Below, in pieces: positions 1 through 12,100 of a DNA stretch of 64,000 nt. How positions within the stretch are numbered: position 1 is the first letter of the stretch; each line of letters opens with the position of its first letter. The notes beneath the pieces are model-generated. The model was not told the origin of the DNA and did no database searches. It saw nothing but the letters and a program-made list of their open reading frames with translations. Both the position numbers and the translations under genes were made by a program. Location: assembly GCF_018143015.1 (NCBI RefSeq), contig NC_054742.1:52833195-52897194 (forward strand), given 5' to 3'. This DNA is from Lytechinus variegatus (Eukaryota > Echinodermata > Echinoidea > Temnopleuroida > Toxopneustidae).

Positions 1-130
1 TCTATATGTCTGTCTATCTATGTTTTATTAATATAACCACCTATCATTTATCTCTCTATCCATCACTTGATCCATCCATCGCGCCATCCATCTATATATA
101 TAATCATGATCTATCTTCTATATATCTGTT
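1..130. repeat. Degenerate TATC/CATC microsatellite
   Basis: The window opens in imperfect tetranucleotide runs of TATC, CATC and short TA stretches. It lies in what is probably an intron of COPG, upstream of the first exon visible here. From 131 to 883 I see no coding sequence and no recognisable element. Confidence 0.6.
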
Positions 131-883
131 TGAATATGTATGTCTGACGATTGTCATCACCACATTAATAATCTCATTTGGCAATGGTCAACATTTATTC
201 TTTGGATGTCTACGATCAAGATTATCAATCATATCTAAATGATTCATTTCATACATTAGCCGACACTGAATGACAAATCATGACAGACCACCTAATTCGT
301 CCGCATGACGAATTAAATTCTAGTTATATCTTAATGATGCAATCCCAAGCAAAATATAGAACTTGAAATGTCATATACCAAATTTATGTTTTGTTTTTTC
401 TGAATCCTGCATGGTCCATCCCTATGGCTTTATCTTCTGTATGTAATTATTTTGTTTTATTTAATTTCCAGTAAGGTTTTGTCAATTTCTGTCTAATAAC
501 TTCTTGATCTAATTAGTGTATCTGTTTGTAGAACAGTTTCTTAACTGAAGTGGCTACCCTGGGTAAATCAAACATTATTATTATCATTATTTGATAAGCT
601 GATAATAGACCTAAGAGTTGTGACACAAACAGGGAAAATTAAAATGAAATTTTGATATCACAATGGAATATTATGTGCTTCGATTCTTCATTAAGATTGA
701 AGCATATATCAAAGCTTGTTAATTAACATAATTCGTGTAATTTGTTTCACCATGTATAAGCAGTATCTAATCCAAGCTCAAGTTGCTATTAACCTACACA
801 TTTTATTGAATTGTTTGGTTAAGACAAAGTTTTAATTCATCTATTTGATATTGACCTTCATCTTATTGTTTGTTTCCTATCAG

Positions 884-3800
884 ATCTTTGCTTGACTCTG
901 ATGATGAGGTTCGTGATAGAGCTACCTTCTACTTGAGTATCTTGAAGCACAGCCAGAAGCCACTCAACTCGGCTTACATCCTGAATGGTAATGTCTTGAT
1001 TATCTTCTTTCCTTCTTTTTATTATTATCTTGGGCCATTATGTTATAGGGTTGTCTCCTCAAACCATAATGAATGCAATTTCTTGAAGAAGCTGCGTCTA
1101 AAAAAAAAATCTTTGTATTTAATATGAAATGAATACATCTTCAGAAATATTGGTGTCTAGTTTTCAGATTCTGGAATTTCATCATTGGTATTATAATTTT
1201 TGTGGAAATGCAACAATGAAATATCCTAATTTGGGATGTAATTCCAAATTTAAACTCTTTGTATTTGAACATTGATTATTTTGGATCCATGCCATTTGAA
1301 TATATGAATTAATTTGTTTTTCTTCTACTCTTTGATCTTAGGTTTGAGTGTATCCATCGCTGGACTAGAGAGGGCGCTTCACCACTACACCCTATCTCCA
1401 TCGGAGACTCCATTTGACATAAAGACTGTACCCATTGAGACACAGCCGTTGACAGAGCAGAAACCAGTCTGTGAGTTTGAATCCAATATCGTTATGACCT
1501 TGGGAGTATTTTTTTAATGTTTAGACAAAATGAAGATGGTAAAATTCACTGTGATAACATTTGCACCCTGTGTGCTACTCAACAGATGTACATATATTCT
1601 GATTTGATCGATGACCCATAGGCCTGTATTCTGAACTCTAAAGTTGTGGTTTATGTAGAGATAGCCAATCGTGACACAAATCTCTTAACGATTCAATTCA
1701 TTAGCTCATTAGACCCTTCAATCAATTGTTTTGGAATGATAATTGTTTTTGTCTCACCTGCGAAGCAAAGTGAGACTATAGGCGCCGCTTTTCCGACGGC
1801 GACGGCGGCGGCATCGTCAACATCAAATCTTAACCTGAGGTTAAGTTTTTGAAATGATGTCATAACTTAGAAAGTATATGGACCTAGTTAATAAAAGTTG
1901 GCCATAAGATTAATCAAGTATTACTGAACATTCTATTAGAGTTTCATGTCACATGACCGAGGTCAAAGGTCATTTAGGGTCAATGAACTTAGACCATGTT
2001 GGAGGAATCAACATCGAAATCTTAACCTGAGGTTAAGTTTTTGAAATGTCATCATAACTTAGAAAATATATGGACCTAGTTCATGAAACTTGGACATAAG
2101 GTTAATCAAGTATCACTGAAGATCCTGCATGAGTTTCAAGTCACATGACCAAGGTCAAAGGTCATTTAGGGTCAATGAACTTTGGCCGAATTGGGGATAT
2201 CTGTTAAATTCCCATCATAACTTTGAAAGTTTATGGATCTGATTCATGAAACTTGGACATAATAGTAATCAAGCATCACTGAAAATTTTGTTCAAGTTTC
2301 AGGTCTCATGATTAAGGTCAAAGGTCATTTTGGGTCAATGAACTTTGGCCGAATCGGGGGTATCTGTTGAATTACCATCATAACTTTGAAAGTTTATTGG
2401 TCTAGTTCATTAAACTTGGACATTAGAGTAATCAAGTATCACTGAACATCCTGTGCGCGTTTCAGGTCACATGACCAAGGTCAAAGGTCAATGAACTTTG
2501 GCCAAATTGGGTGTATCTGTTGAATTACCATCATAACTTTGAAAGTTTATGGATCTGATTCATGAAACTTGTACATAAGAGTAATCAAGTATCACTGAAC
2601 ATCCTGTTCAAGTTTCAGGTCACATGATCAAGGTCAAAGGTCATGTAAGGTCAATGAACTTTGGCCATGTTGGGTTTTTTTTGTTGAATAACCATCATAT
2701 CTCTGTAAGTTTATTGGTCTAGTTCATAAAAAAGGGAAATAAGAGTAACCATGTATCACTGAACATCTTGTGCGAGTTAGAGTAGTATTCAAAGTGAGTA
2801 CTGCTGCTATATTGAACCACGTGATGCAGGTGAGACGGCCAGAGGCATTCCACTTGTTCTTGATTATTTAAGCAAGTAAAACAATATTGAACATCAGAAA
2901 TATGCAATATTAACAATTTTTAAAAATCTTTTGGCTTCCGAAAATCAAAGTACACAGTATGACCATGATTTAAGTTTAACTGGAAAGAATATGGGCCATA
3001 TCGGTAATCCACTTCTTATTGCTTGTATACTTTTTTAAATGCCTCATACTTAGAATAATTTTGTGTTTTTCTTCCATCTGATCAATTCAGCTGACATTGC
3101 TCCTGCTATGGCGAAACAAGAGAAAATGGCTCCTCCTACTCAAGATATTTATGCTGGTGAGTTGCAGTATTTTCAAACACAATCATAATATTCATTTTAA
3201 GAATACATCTCAGACTGTATGAGAATGATATCAGAGATTTTGTTGAACACTGTATTGGTCAGAATTGTGATAACTGCTTTGTGTTTGCTATTCATCTTTA
3301 GTATTGAAGGTTTTAATATTGTTTTTACAATAAACAAGCAAATAGCAAGGAATTGTTTGTTGTTCTAATAACAGGGGATGAGGAAGCAAGAAACAATTTT
3401 CAGGATCTTGTTTTCATTTTCTTGGTTCAATTTCCATATATCTACTTATAGATCAACTGAAAGCTATTCCCGAAATTGCTGAATTGGGACCACTGTTCAA
3501 GTCGTCAGTAAAGCCCGTTGAACTCACTGAGTCAGAGACTGAATACATGGTTGGATGCATCAAACATACATTCCCAGAGCACATTGTGTTCCAGGTAATT
3601 TCTTTTAATTTGTTGTTTGTATTTCGTGCCACACAGAATTCATAATCTGTACATGTGGATTAAGATATATACTAAATCTGCAAGCTTTTCTGTGTGAAAA
3701 CAAAATTTGTTCCCCCCCCCCCCCCCCCGAGTGTTGAAGGGGGGGTCTCTTGCATTCCATCATGAAGTTTGCATTAATAGCTCATGGTGGACTGCAAGTG

Positions 3801-6286
3801 ACCCAATTGATTACAATTTTTGTAATGATCTGAAAGGCAAGTATCCATAATTATTTTCAAATACAGTAAGTCTGCATAACTCACACTTCATTGAGTTGAA
3901 GGAAAATTCTTCAGACCTGAATATGCAAAGCATGTGTTCATTTCTATCTTCCAAGTTGAATTTCTCCTGACTCAAACAGACTTCTCTCGTCTCAAGAGAT
4001 TCGGCCTAGGTAGATTCACCTGTAACTCAAAGAAGTAGCTACATACTTCCAAAGCTCTCTGGAAAAAGACAGGGGTTGTTGTACATGATTGATAATAGGA
4101 TAATAAGACATCATTAAAAATAATGGTGTTGTATCATTGTAGTGTCGTACGCATGACACCTAGTTTAATTATAACAAAACTCTGCATCTCTATTCAGTTT
4201 GACTGCACCAACACATTGAATGACCAGCAGCTTGAGAATGTCACTGTACAGATGGAGTCTGCTGAAGGTTTTGAGGTCCAGCAGTACATTCCTGCACCAG
4301 TCCTCAAGTACAACCAACCAGGTACAACCTACACAGTGGTGCAGATGCCTGATGATCCCTCCGATGGTAAGATCTCAACACACTTTTACATTAACAATGG
4401 GCTCATTTGTATTGTAACCATAGTATAAACAGTTGATATAATAAGAGTGCATGCATTTGTGGACTCTTTCGTAATTTTTGTTTGATACATGAAATATGCA
4501 TAAACTATGGCTTCAAACCACACATTCAAAACCACCTTTTTGAATGACTTGAGGCAGGAGGCTAGATGAGTTAATGAGAAGTCCTGGCAGCGATGAGTAG
4601 ATGAAATGAATATTGACGCAAGTCATGGGCAGCTTGACTCTCCTTCATCAGAAGTGACGGACAGTGATGTATCTTCTCCATAATAACATCCATTTATTAA
4701 ATCAATTTTGATGGAAGTAACATGTAATCTGTAATTTTCCGGTTTGAATTATAATTTTAATGATTTGTTTATCTATTCTATGTCCATAGTATCGAGTGCA
4801 TTTAGCAACACACTGAAGTTCACTGTGAAAGACTGTGATCCTAACACAGGAGAGCCTGATGATGAGGGTTATGAAGATGAATATGTGGTGAGTATTGATC
4901 ACTTAATTCTTTACTCGATCCTGCTTTGTAAGAGTGAAATGATAGAAGTCTGTGACAAATTTGCTTTGGAAATATCATATCACTTTTCAACTGTAAATAG
5001 CTAGTAGCCTTATAAAGATGAAACACTTCCAAGAAGAGCGCCTAAATAATTCTAACAAAAATGCACTCTGCAAGTCCTTAATGCATGCTTCAGTTTGGCT
5101 TGAAATATATATTTATTTGTTGAAATGATATTATAATGCAGTATATGTATGCATGTGTTTTCAGTTGGAGGACATTGAGATAACCTTGTCAGATCACATG
5201 CAACGAGTACTGAAACCAAACTTCATGGCATCCTGGGAAGAAGTAGGGGATGAAAATGAGATGGAGGAGACCTATGGTCTGGCATCCAAGAGTCTGGAAG
5301 GTAAGATAAGCTGTTGAGTGTTTTTGTCAATGGATCGAACAAGGGCACTGTCAAATGAAGCTTGGTGATTGAGGGGCTGATTTTTATGATTGATTACATT
5401 GATTATTGTGTATGATCAATCATAAAAATAAAAGTCAATAATCAGTTGCTAATCTTTAAGCTAAGGGACAGGGTTCCATTTCATAAAGACTTGTTATGAT
5501 AACAAATGCACAATTTCTGTGACAAGTTAGCTATCAGCTAATCAAGTCAAAAAATTGCAGTAGCTATAAACTGTTATTGCAATTTGTTATTATAAAACAT
5601 TTTATGAAAGGAGTCCCAGATGTTTCCTCAGGACCAAAGGTTTAGCATTTTTTGTTAACATTAGATTGTATCTGTTCTCTGGAGTGCTGTACAGCAATCT
5701 TTGAGAATGTTTTTTTTTGGGGGGGGAGTATACTATTTGAAGAATGAAAGAAGATCTGTATGAAGTCAGTTTAGCTCCCCTCCCCTTTACTATAAATATT
5801 AAAAGATCATTACGGTTTTGGTTATTTGCAGACTGAATATTGACTCTGATCATATGCTGACTCACTGATGAAACATCCTATCAGCCTTTAATCAAATTTT
5901 AAAACTATTTCTTCATGTTGGTGAATTTAATATAGAGTGCAGCGGGCAGATATGCTCACATCGTTGTATAACAGGTTATTTATGTCATGAATAGCTAAAA
6001 GGAATTGTTGCATTTCATTTGACATCCTTAATCTTCAATCTTGTTCCCATCCACAGAGGCCGTCAAAGACATTGTCTCCTTCCTGGGTATGCAGCCTTGT
6101 GAACGATCAGACAAGGTGAGTGAAGGCAGGAGCTCTCATACCCTCTACCTTGCCGGTGTGTTCCGTGGCGGCCATGACACCCTGGTCAGAGCACGTCTTG
6201 CCCTACAAGACACCATCACCATGCACATAACAGTCAGAAGCGGTGACCCGGTGGTCAGCGAACTTATCGCATCGTCTGTTGGTTAA
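884..6286 (+). CDS. COPG: Coatomer subunit gamma, C-terminal 357 residues (5' partial)
   Basis: Gamma-COP is a subunit of the COPI coat, which forms vesicles for Golgi-to-ER and intra-Golgi transport. Eight exons are visible: 884-987, 1342-1470, 3091-3156, 3452-3594, 4198-4366, 4790-4887, 5165-5300 and 6057-6286 (TAA). All junctions are GT/AG and phases agree throughout. The first exon reads [13 protein letters not shown], the end of the alpha-solenoid trunk. Then come a variable linker (3091-3156) and the appendage domain: [49 protein letters not shown], ending LIASSVG. These match animal gamma-COP nearly residue for residue. The protein is usually about 870 residues, so roughly 40 percent is here and the rest lies left of base 884. 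The 1471-3090 intron carries a 1.1-kb repeat. Nothing suggests damage. Paralogue number cannot be assigned. Confidence 0.96.
1746..2857 (+). mobile_element. DR1-bearing tandem-unit repeat, copy 1 (COPG intron)
   Basis: A repeat of about 1.1 kb. One end reads GTCTCACCTGCGAAGCA followed by a GC-rich block (GGCGCCGC, GACGGCGGCG); the other ends GGCATTCCACTTGT. Between them are about five diverged units of roughly 155-190 bp, each with GTCAATGAACTT, CACTGAACAT and AGGTCAAAGGTCA. A short inverted motif, GTCTCACCTGC, lies near both ends. No coding capacity and no obvious target duplication. Copies at 15784-16885 and 56276-60386 share both ends in the opposite orientation, which defines the element. 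The lack of target duplication and the tandem core suggest a non-autonomous Helitron/Helentron-like element, but class is unproven. Confidence 0.75.
5471..5617. mobile_element. Short inverted-repeat element, TTTCATAAAG family
   Basis: About 147 bp in the last COPG intron. The left end GGGTTCCATTTCATAAAGAC pairs with the complement of the right end (GGGACTCCTTTCATAAAATG), and TGATAACAA-like sequence continues the match inward. Similar elements lie at 10017-10172, 31864-32021, 40005-40151 and 56814-56968. No ORF. Best read as a MITE or small foldback element. Confidence 0.55.
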
Positions 6287-7690
6287 TGTCACGGTGATGG
6301 AAGATGCCATGTTCAGGATAATATGTTATGAATTAAGGTTTAAAGTAATATTCAAACTAGAGATATATGAAAGAAATATAGTTAACTTGAAAATCAGTGC
6401 TGACCATTTAAAATGATTATATTAGATAGAGGGGGTTTGAAATATTCTGGGAGTTCCTGGTAAGTTTGAGTACTTTGGAGATGCAAAGACTTGGGGCGAT
6501 TATGTTCTCCAATTTAGTATAAGGTACTTTCAATTTGTGCTTTTATCTGCATCGCCAACTCATTTCAGAATATTGGTAAATTTGTAATTTAAATAACACA
6601 CCAAAATATCATAAGAAATACAGGTTTTAAATTACAGATGTGATTTGTCAAATGGTTGTCATATCATTTATTATGTATTTTCCAAAACTTAGTTCCCTTG
6701 CTTAGGATTCTTGAAAGAAACTTGGCATGTACATTTGCCCAAAAATTCTTCTCCCAAGCTAAATGTAATGGTCATTTATGTGTTGAGATATAATTTATTG
6801 TTCCTTGGGCCATGGGTCAAGAACGAATTCTAGCATTCAAGTTGTTTATTTTGCAATTTACAAATATTAATGAATAAGTTTGATATTCTTCCTTCAAAAC
6901 CAGTTGTAATCTAAAAAGAAGTTCACATGAAAATTTAAAGTTATGATTCAGATTGACTACTTCGCATTTATATTTTGCATAGATCCAGTCAATTATAAAT
7001 GGATTTAGAAGGCGAAAAAATCTGGTATCATTTATTTATTTTGATGTGTGAAAACTAAGATTTTAAAGGTACACAACTGCTGCATTTCAGCAACAAATTT
7101 CAGGCCTGATATTTTGGTGTTTGGATATATTTAGTTGTTAACATGTTTGCTTTCATGCAAGTGATTGAGAATTCCATCTTGAGATGTATTTTAAAATGTG
7201 TTTCTGCTGTGATGTACATACAGGATAACAATGTGAAGGAGCGTCTTAAATGCATTAAAAGGCTTCTATTATCCATTTTAAAAACAAAATCAAACTGCTC
7301 ATTACACTGTGGAAAAGCAGAGATGGAATAGCAGAAGAAAAATGATCAAACACTTGCAGTAATTACATTACAAAACTCAAGCACAAATCATTGATTTTGA
7401 GTATATCTAGGCTCTGAAACTTGCTTGAATGCGGCTTATTATTAGTAATACAAGGTTCAGCGTTTGTAATTAAAATTTTAATCTGCCCTTCCCTTCTTCT
7501 CTATTAATGATAGTCCCTTTTTACTGATTGAATTAGAAAATGAATTCTGATTCGAAGTATTGTGATAGGATCTAGTGTTATGAATTATTGTTACTGCTTA
7601 CTGTAAGCACAATTTGTGTACTATCACAATTCCTGTCACGTGTACGTAATATACATGTAATCATGCTTCAATAAAGTATAGTCTGAAGAA
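6287..7690 (+). other. Probable COPG 3'UTR with AATAAA
   Basis: There is no open frame after the COPG stop. The first well-placed canonical AATAAA is at 7670-7675, implying a 3'UTR of about 1.4 kb. A minus-strand AATAAA (TTTATT at 7712-7717) lies just beyond, so the COPG and SLC37-like transcripts may end within a few tens of bases of each other. The end is inferred from signals only. Confidence 0.5.
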
Positions 7691-8020
7691 ATGGTTACGA
7701 AGCAAATTTTGTTTATTATTGCTTGTTGTATAATGACGCATATATACTGACAACATGAGTGAACAAGTGACTTCAAATACAAGACATGTCTCTTAAAATC
7801 TGTAAATTCTGATTTGAAATCATCAGCATATGACTTCTCTCTTAAATTTTTTTTAATAAATTGGATTTCATTGTATTGTACATAGATAACAATATTATTC
7901 ATGTAAACAAAAATGTTTTACTGTGTGAAAGACAGAGAATACAACATGAGGCTATAAGCCTAAGAAATTACAAATATATGAAGTAAATAGGTCATAAATC
8001 AAAACAATCAAATATTATAG

Positions 8021-8510
8021 GCCTTATCAGTCATAAAACTAAATGAATAATCAATTCTTCTGCAGATTGTTCAAAGCAAATAGGGTATTCCTTATGTTTA
8101 ATAATAGTTTAAAAGAATGAAATACCACTTTGACATGTTAGCCATGTATTATACAGGAATAATGCTTCATGAAATTCCTTCTTGTGAGCATACAGTAAAA
8201 TATAGTGCATTATGCTTCGCTAATGCTGTAAAATACTGTAACAGATTTTCAAATGAAGTTGTATTTTAATTTAACCACAAGTCAGGTTAAGGTAAAAATG
8301 GACTTTGTCTGATGCATGAAGTAAATTTATATTGCACAATGTGAATGATAAATATTAGCACAAACTCTTTATCAGCTAAAAAAAATACATGGCTGAAATG
8401 TCAAAGTGGTATTTTATTCTTCTACACTACTATTCAACAAATGAATACCCTGTTTGCTTTGAAAAAACTGAAGAATTCATTGTTCATTTAGTTTTGTGAC
8501 TGATAGGGCA
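8021..8510. repeat. Long inverted repeat (foldback), arms about 125 bp
   Basis: The left arm 8021-8147 and right arm 8387-8510 are imperfect reverse complements. Shared blocks include TATCAGTCA, AAAACTAAATGAA, TTCAAAGCAAA, AGGGTATTC, AATACCACTTTGACAT and GCCATGT. A spacer of about 240 bp separates them. The structure lies 3' of the SLC37-like stop at 9186 and may be transcribed in that 3'UTR, where it could fold into a long imperfect hairpin. No ORF inside, and no clear target duplication. Confidence 0.75.
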
Positions 8511-9185
8511 ATTGAAAAATAATCTGGGAAGTGTGAATGAAATCATCCAAAGCAATACACCTGACTTTGCAAAACAACCACATATAAAGGTCATTAGTGT
8601 GCAAAGAAAAATTGTATCTTGATAGGCAGAAATCATAAAATGTCTTGTCCAGATATTGTAAAATGTCTTGTCCAATCTACAAACCATCATATATGCACTT
8701 TTGCACTCTGCTTATTGAAATACCCTCTCTTTCCACATGTATTATACCATTTACACAATGTGTGACACGTAAAGAATTAGCTGTTATTGACTTTATGGTA
8801 CATGATTTCTGAAAATGTGCAGTATAAACCTCCATTTTTTATCAGAATTTCATCCACAAACGATTCAGAACAACGAAAGTTCAATTACCGAAAATCAATG
8901 ATTTGCGTAAATGGGACAATATATATGGTGAGGGTACATTTAAAAATAAATAATAGCGAATAGAATTGTTAATATCCTGGCATTTCACAAAGAAATGTGC
9001 AATGAATTTCACTGGTTTCACTTGGAACATGATATATGAACATATGAGAAAAGGACTAGGACGTAATCGTAACAGATTTCAGACAAGTACAAAACGGTTC
9101 ACTACTTTTAACATGGAATATTTCAGTAATAATGCAGACGACAAATGCTGTGCTTATGGATAACTAAGAAAGAAATGCTGAAGTG

Positions 9186-12100
9186 TCACCTCCGCGACTG
9201 GATCATGTGACCTTTATACGTTGCCATGGCACCAAGCAGGGAGATAAGAATCATGAGATAGATCATACTTTGCCATCCAAATAGCTCAGCCACTATACCA
9301 ATAACAGGGCCTTCTATGATTGTGCCTATTGTTCCAATACCTGCAATATCATTGTGAGATAGAGAGAAGAGGAAAATTTACTTGAATTATGATTTTACAA
9401 ACAATTCAACGTGCTTGTTAAAGTACGAGTTCCATTATCAATTGATAATTTCAAGATTGATGTTTAATGAGCCCCAAACCCACCCCACCCTGAAATTCTA
9501 ATATTCTTTTTAACTTCAAATGAACTATTGAGAGCAAAATTTGTCATCTATTGCAACTTCTATGAAAACCTTGATTTTGACTGACTATTGGGCACTGTTA
9601 CTATCCATAAAACATTGGTTACAGAAGTTACCATTGATAGTAAGTTGCCCTTGTCAAATATCATGCAATAGAGCTATGGTCTTCATTTAAATAAAAAACT
9701 ACCATTGAACAAGCTTAGTAGAGCTTTATTCATCATCAAATATGGATGATTAGCAGCAGACTGGCATTGTCAAATGACCCAATCAAAATCAAAATATGAG
9801 ACATTTTTGCAATTACGATGCATGTTTGACATAGAGTGAGATAGAGAGGGGAATATATAGTGAGAAAGGTTTTAAAAACAGCGGTGAAAAGGGATCCCAT
9901 GCATATGTCTTTGCTATTCCCCCAATTAAAACTTCAAAAATTTTATTTCTATCTACTGAAACTAGTTAGGATAATTTTCATAAAATTAAAACACTAATAT
10001 ATTACACACTTAGGATGCCGGGTGGGTGTTTCATACAGCTGTTTGTAAACTTACAAACAACTTTAAGCACGACTGGAACACGATCTTGCGTCCCAACTCA
10101 AAAACATAGGGATGTCACATAGTAAAAGGAAGTCATTCATATCTTACGAACAGCTTTATGAATCACCAACCTGGTATTCTTATAGTGCACAGATAAACAA
10201 GGCTTTACACTGTTCATGAAGTAGACCATCTTTCTTACCATTGACAAAGCCAGCTACCGATGCCTGTATATCCATACCGCCTTGCTCCCCCAACGCAGAG
10301 GGGATGGACCCGGTGAGGATGGGGTCTACTCCACAGTTGAAGGCTCCTGCCAGTAACATAAAGGACTGGTTCAGTAACGCACTGTGTCTGGTTGTGGAAT
10401 AGAATCCAATGAAACTCAATGCGCTGAGGAGGATACAGAGGCTGGTCCCTTTGAATGCCCTATCTTGCAGGAATCTGATGGATAATGAATTATAAACTGA
10501 AGACTCTTAAGATGAGGATATAGAGCATATAAAATCCACAGAGGTAACTGGCAGCATGGTAGCTTTCTGGTGGATGAACTCTCCCCCCAAGAATCCCAAG
10601 CATTTATTGGCCTATAAAGTGTGAGGTCAAAGGAAAAAGAGGGGGACATGAGAGCCTTAATGATATCTGTAATTATGTTTTTTATGAAAACAAGGGACTT
10701 GAAAATCACCCCACTATATTTTATTGGATACTTGTCTCTCCAGTATGCATACATGAGCCAAGTTTCAAGTTGACCCCTCTATCGATTCTTTCATTTATGG
10801 GGACATGGATATTTTAATATACTGTATATAATGAAATAGGACCTTACATACTTAAAGTTATGATGACATTTCAAAAAATTAACCTTAGGATGTTGGCCAC
10901 GAACACTTGGAAAAGCAACACTGATCTCTTTTACTCCTGCTATGCAGATGAGACACCTCCCAACACAGAGTTGTTATTACAATACTTTGATGTTACAACA
11001 CTCAATGCAAACCACCTACTACTATTAATTACCTGGTTATGAGGTATCCTACTGATGCACTTCCCATGACTCCTCCAATCTCAAATATAGTTGAATATAA
11101 TCCTGCTTCTGTTTGGCTGTATTGAAGCTGGATAAAGAAGAGGTATTATATATATATATAACACATTTTGCAGCATTATCTGTTCTAAACAATGTCTTTG
11201 ACTTTGGGAAAATATTTGACTTATGGTAGGTCAACTTACATGTATGCAAGTTTGCCTGTATTTCCCATCAGAAAAATGACTTTAAATCCTATATATTTTC
11301 AGAGAAAGGTTGTCATCCTATGCTTTTCTTATATCCTTCCATATCACTGAGGATTAATACAGACCCCAATAGAAATGGATGACTTAGAAATGACCATTAA
11401 CAAAACAGATTGGGGGGAGTGATATTGATAAACAGAGGGGGAACGACATTGGCAGAAAATGACTTTTGATGCATTATATTCACAAGCACAATAAGCATTT
11501 TCCTTTGCTATCATCACTCAACCTATTTGTTCAAACTTTTGAATGGTATATGGTTATAAAATCAATACTACACTGTAATGTTCCATTGGCTTTTCTAGAT
11601 TATGTAACAATGAATCCTACTTCATTTCATGCAGATGATGTAGAAAATTGATACCTTAACATTTGACTATGTGATACATGCTGTGTTACAAACCTCTTGG
11701 TGAAGATACAATGGGAGCCACATGAACATACAATATCTGACAATCTTAATACAGAATGTTGCTATGGCTGCTTCTTTCACCATTCTGCAAGAGAGAGAGA
11801 GAGAGAGCGTGAGAGAGAGAGGCAGGGGCCAAAAAGGACAAGGGAGGTAGAGTTAGAGCAAGAGAAACAGGCAGATGCACAGGGAGAGAAAGAGACACAG
11901 AAAGGGAAAGAATGAGAGGGGAAGGAGTAGGGAAAGAGAGAGAAAGAGCAAATACCATTACTTTATTTTATAGAAAAGTGTTATCAAACCAATTATAGAT
12001 GATGCAATGTCTTTTATGTGTTGATGTTTAATTAGTGGGGTAATAGGATTCCTCGTTATAATTCAATGGATAAGAATCAGAATTGCATGATGTGCTATGA

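Noticed and set aside
1746-2857. CRISPR-like repeat-spacer array
   Set aside because: The units are 155-190 bp, diverged and contiguous with no unique spacers, and the DNA is animal nuclear sequence.
11746-11958. 70-codon minus-strand frame rich in Ser, Leu and Pro
   Set aside because: It is a translation of the (GA)n microsatellite and overlaps the real TM7 exon in a different frame.
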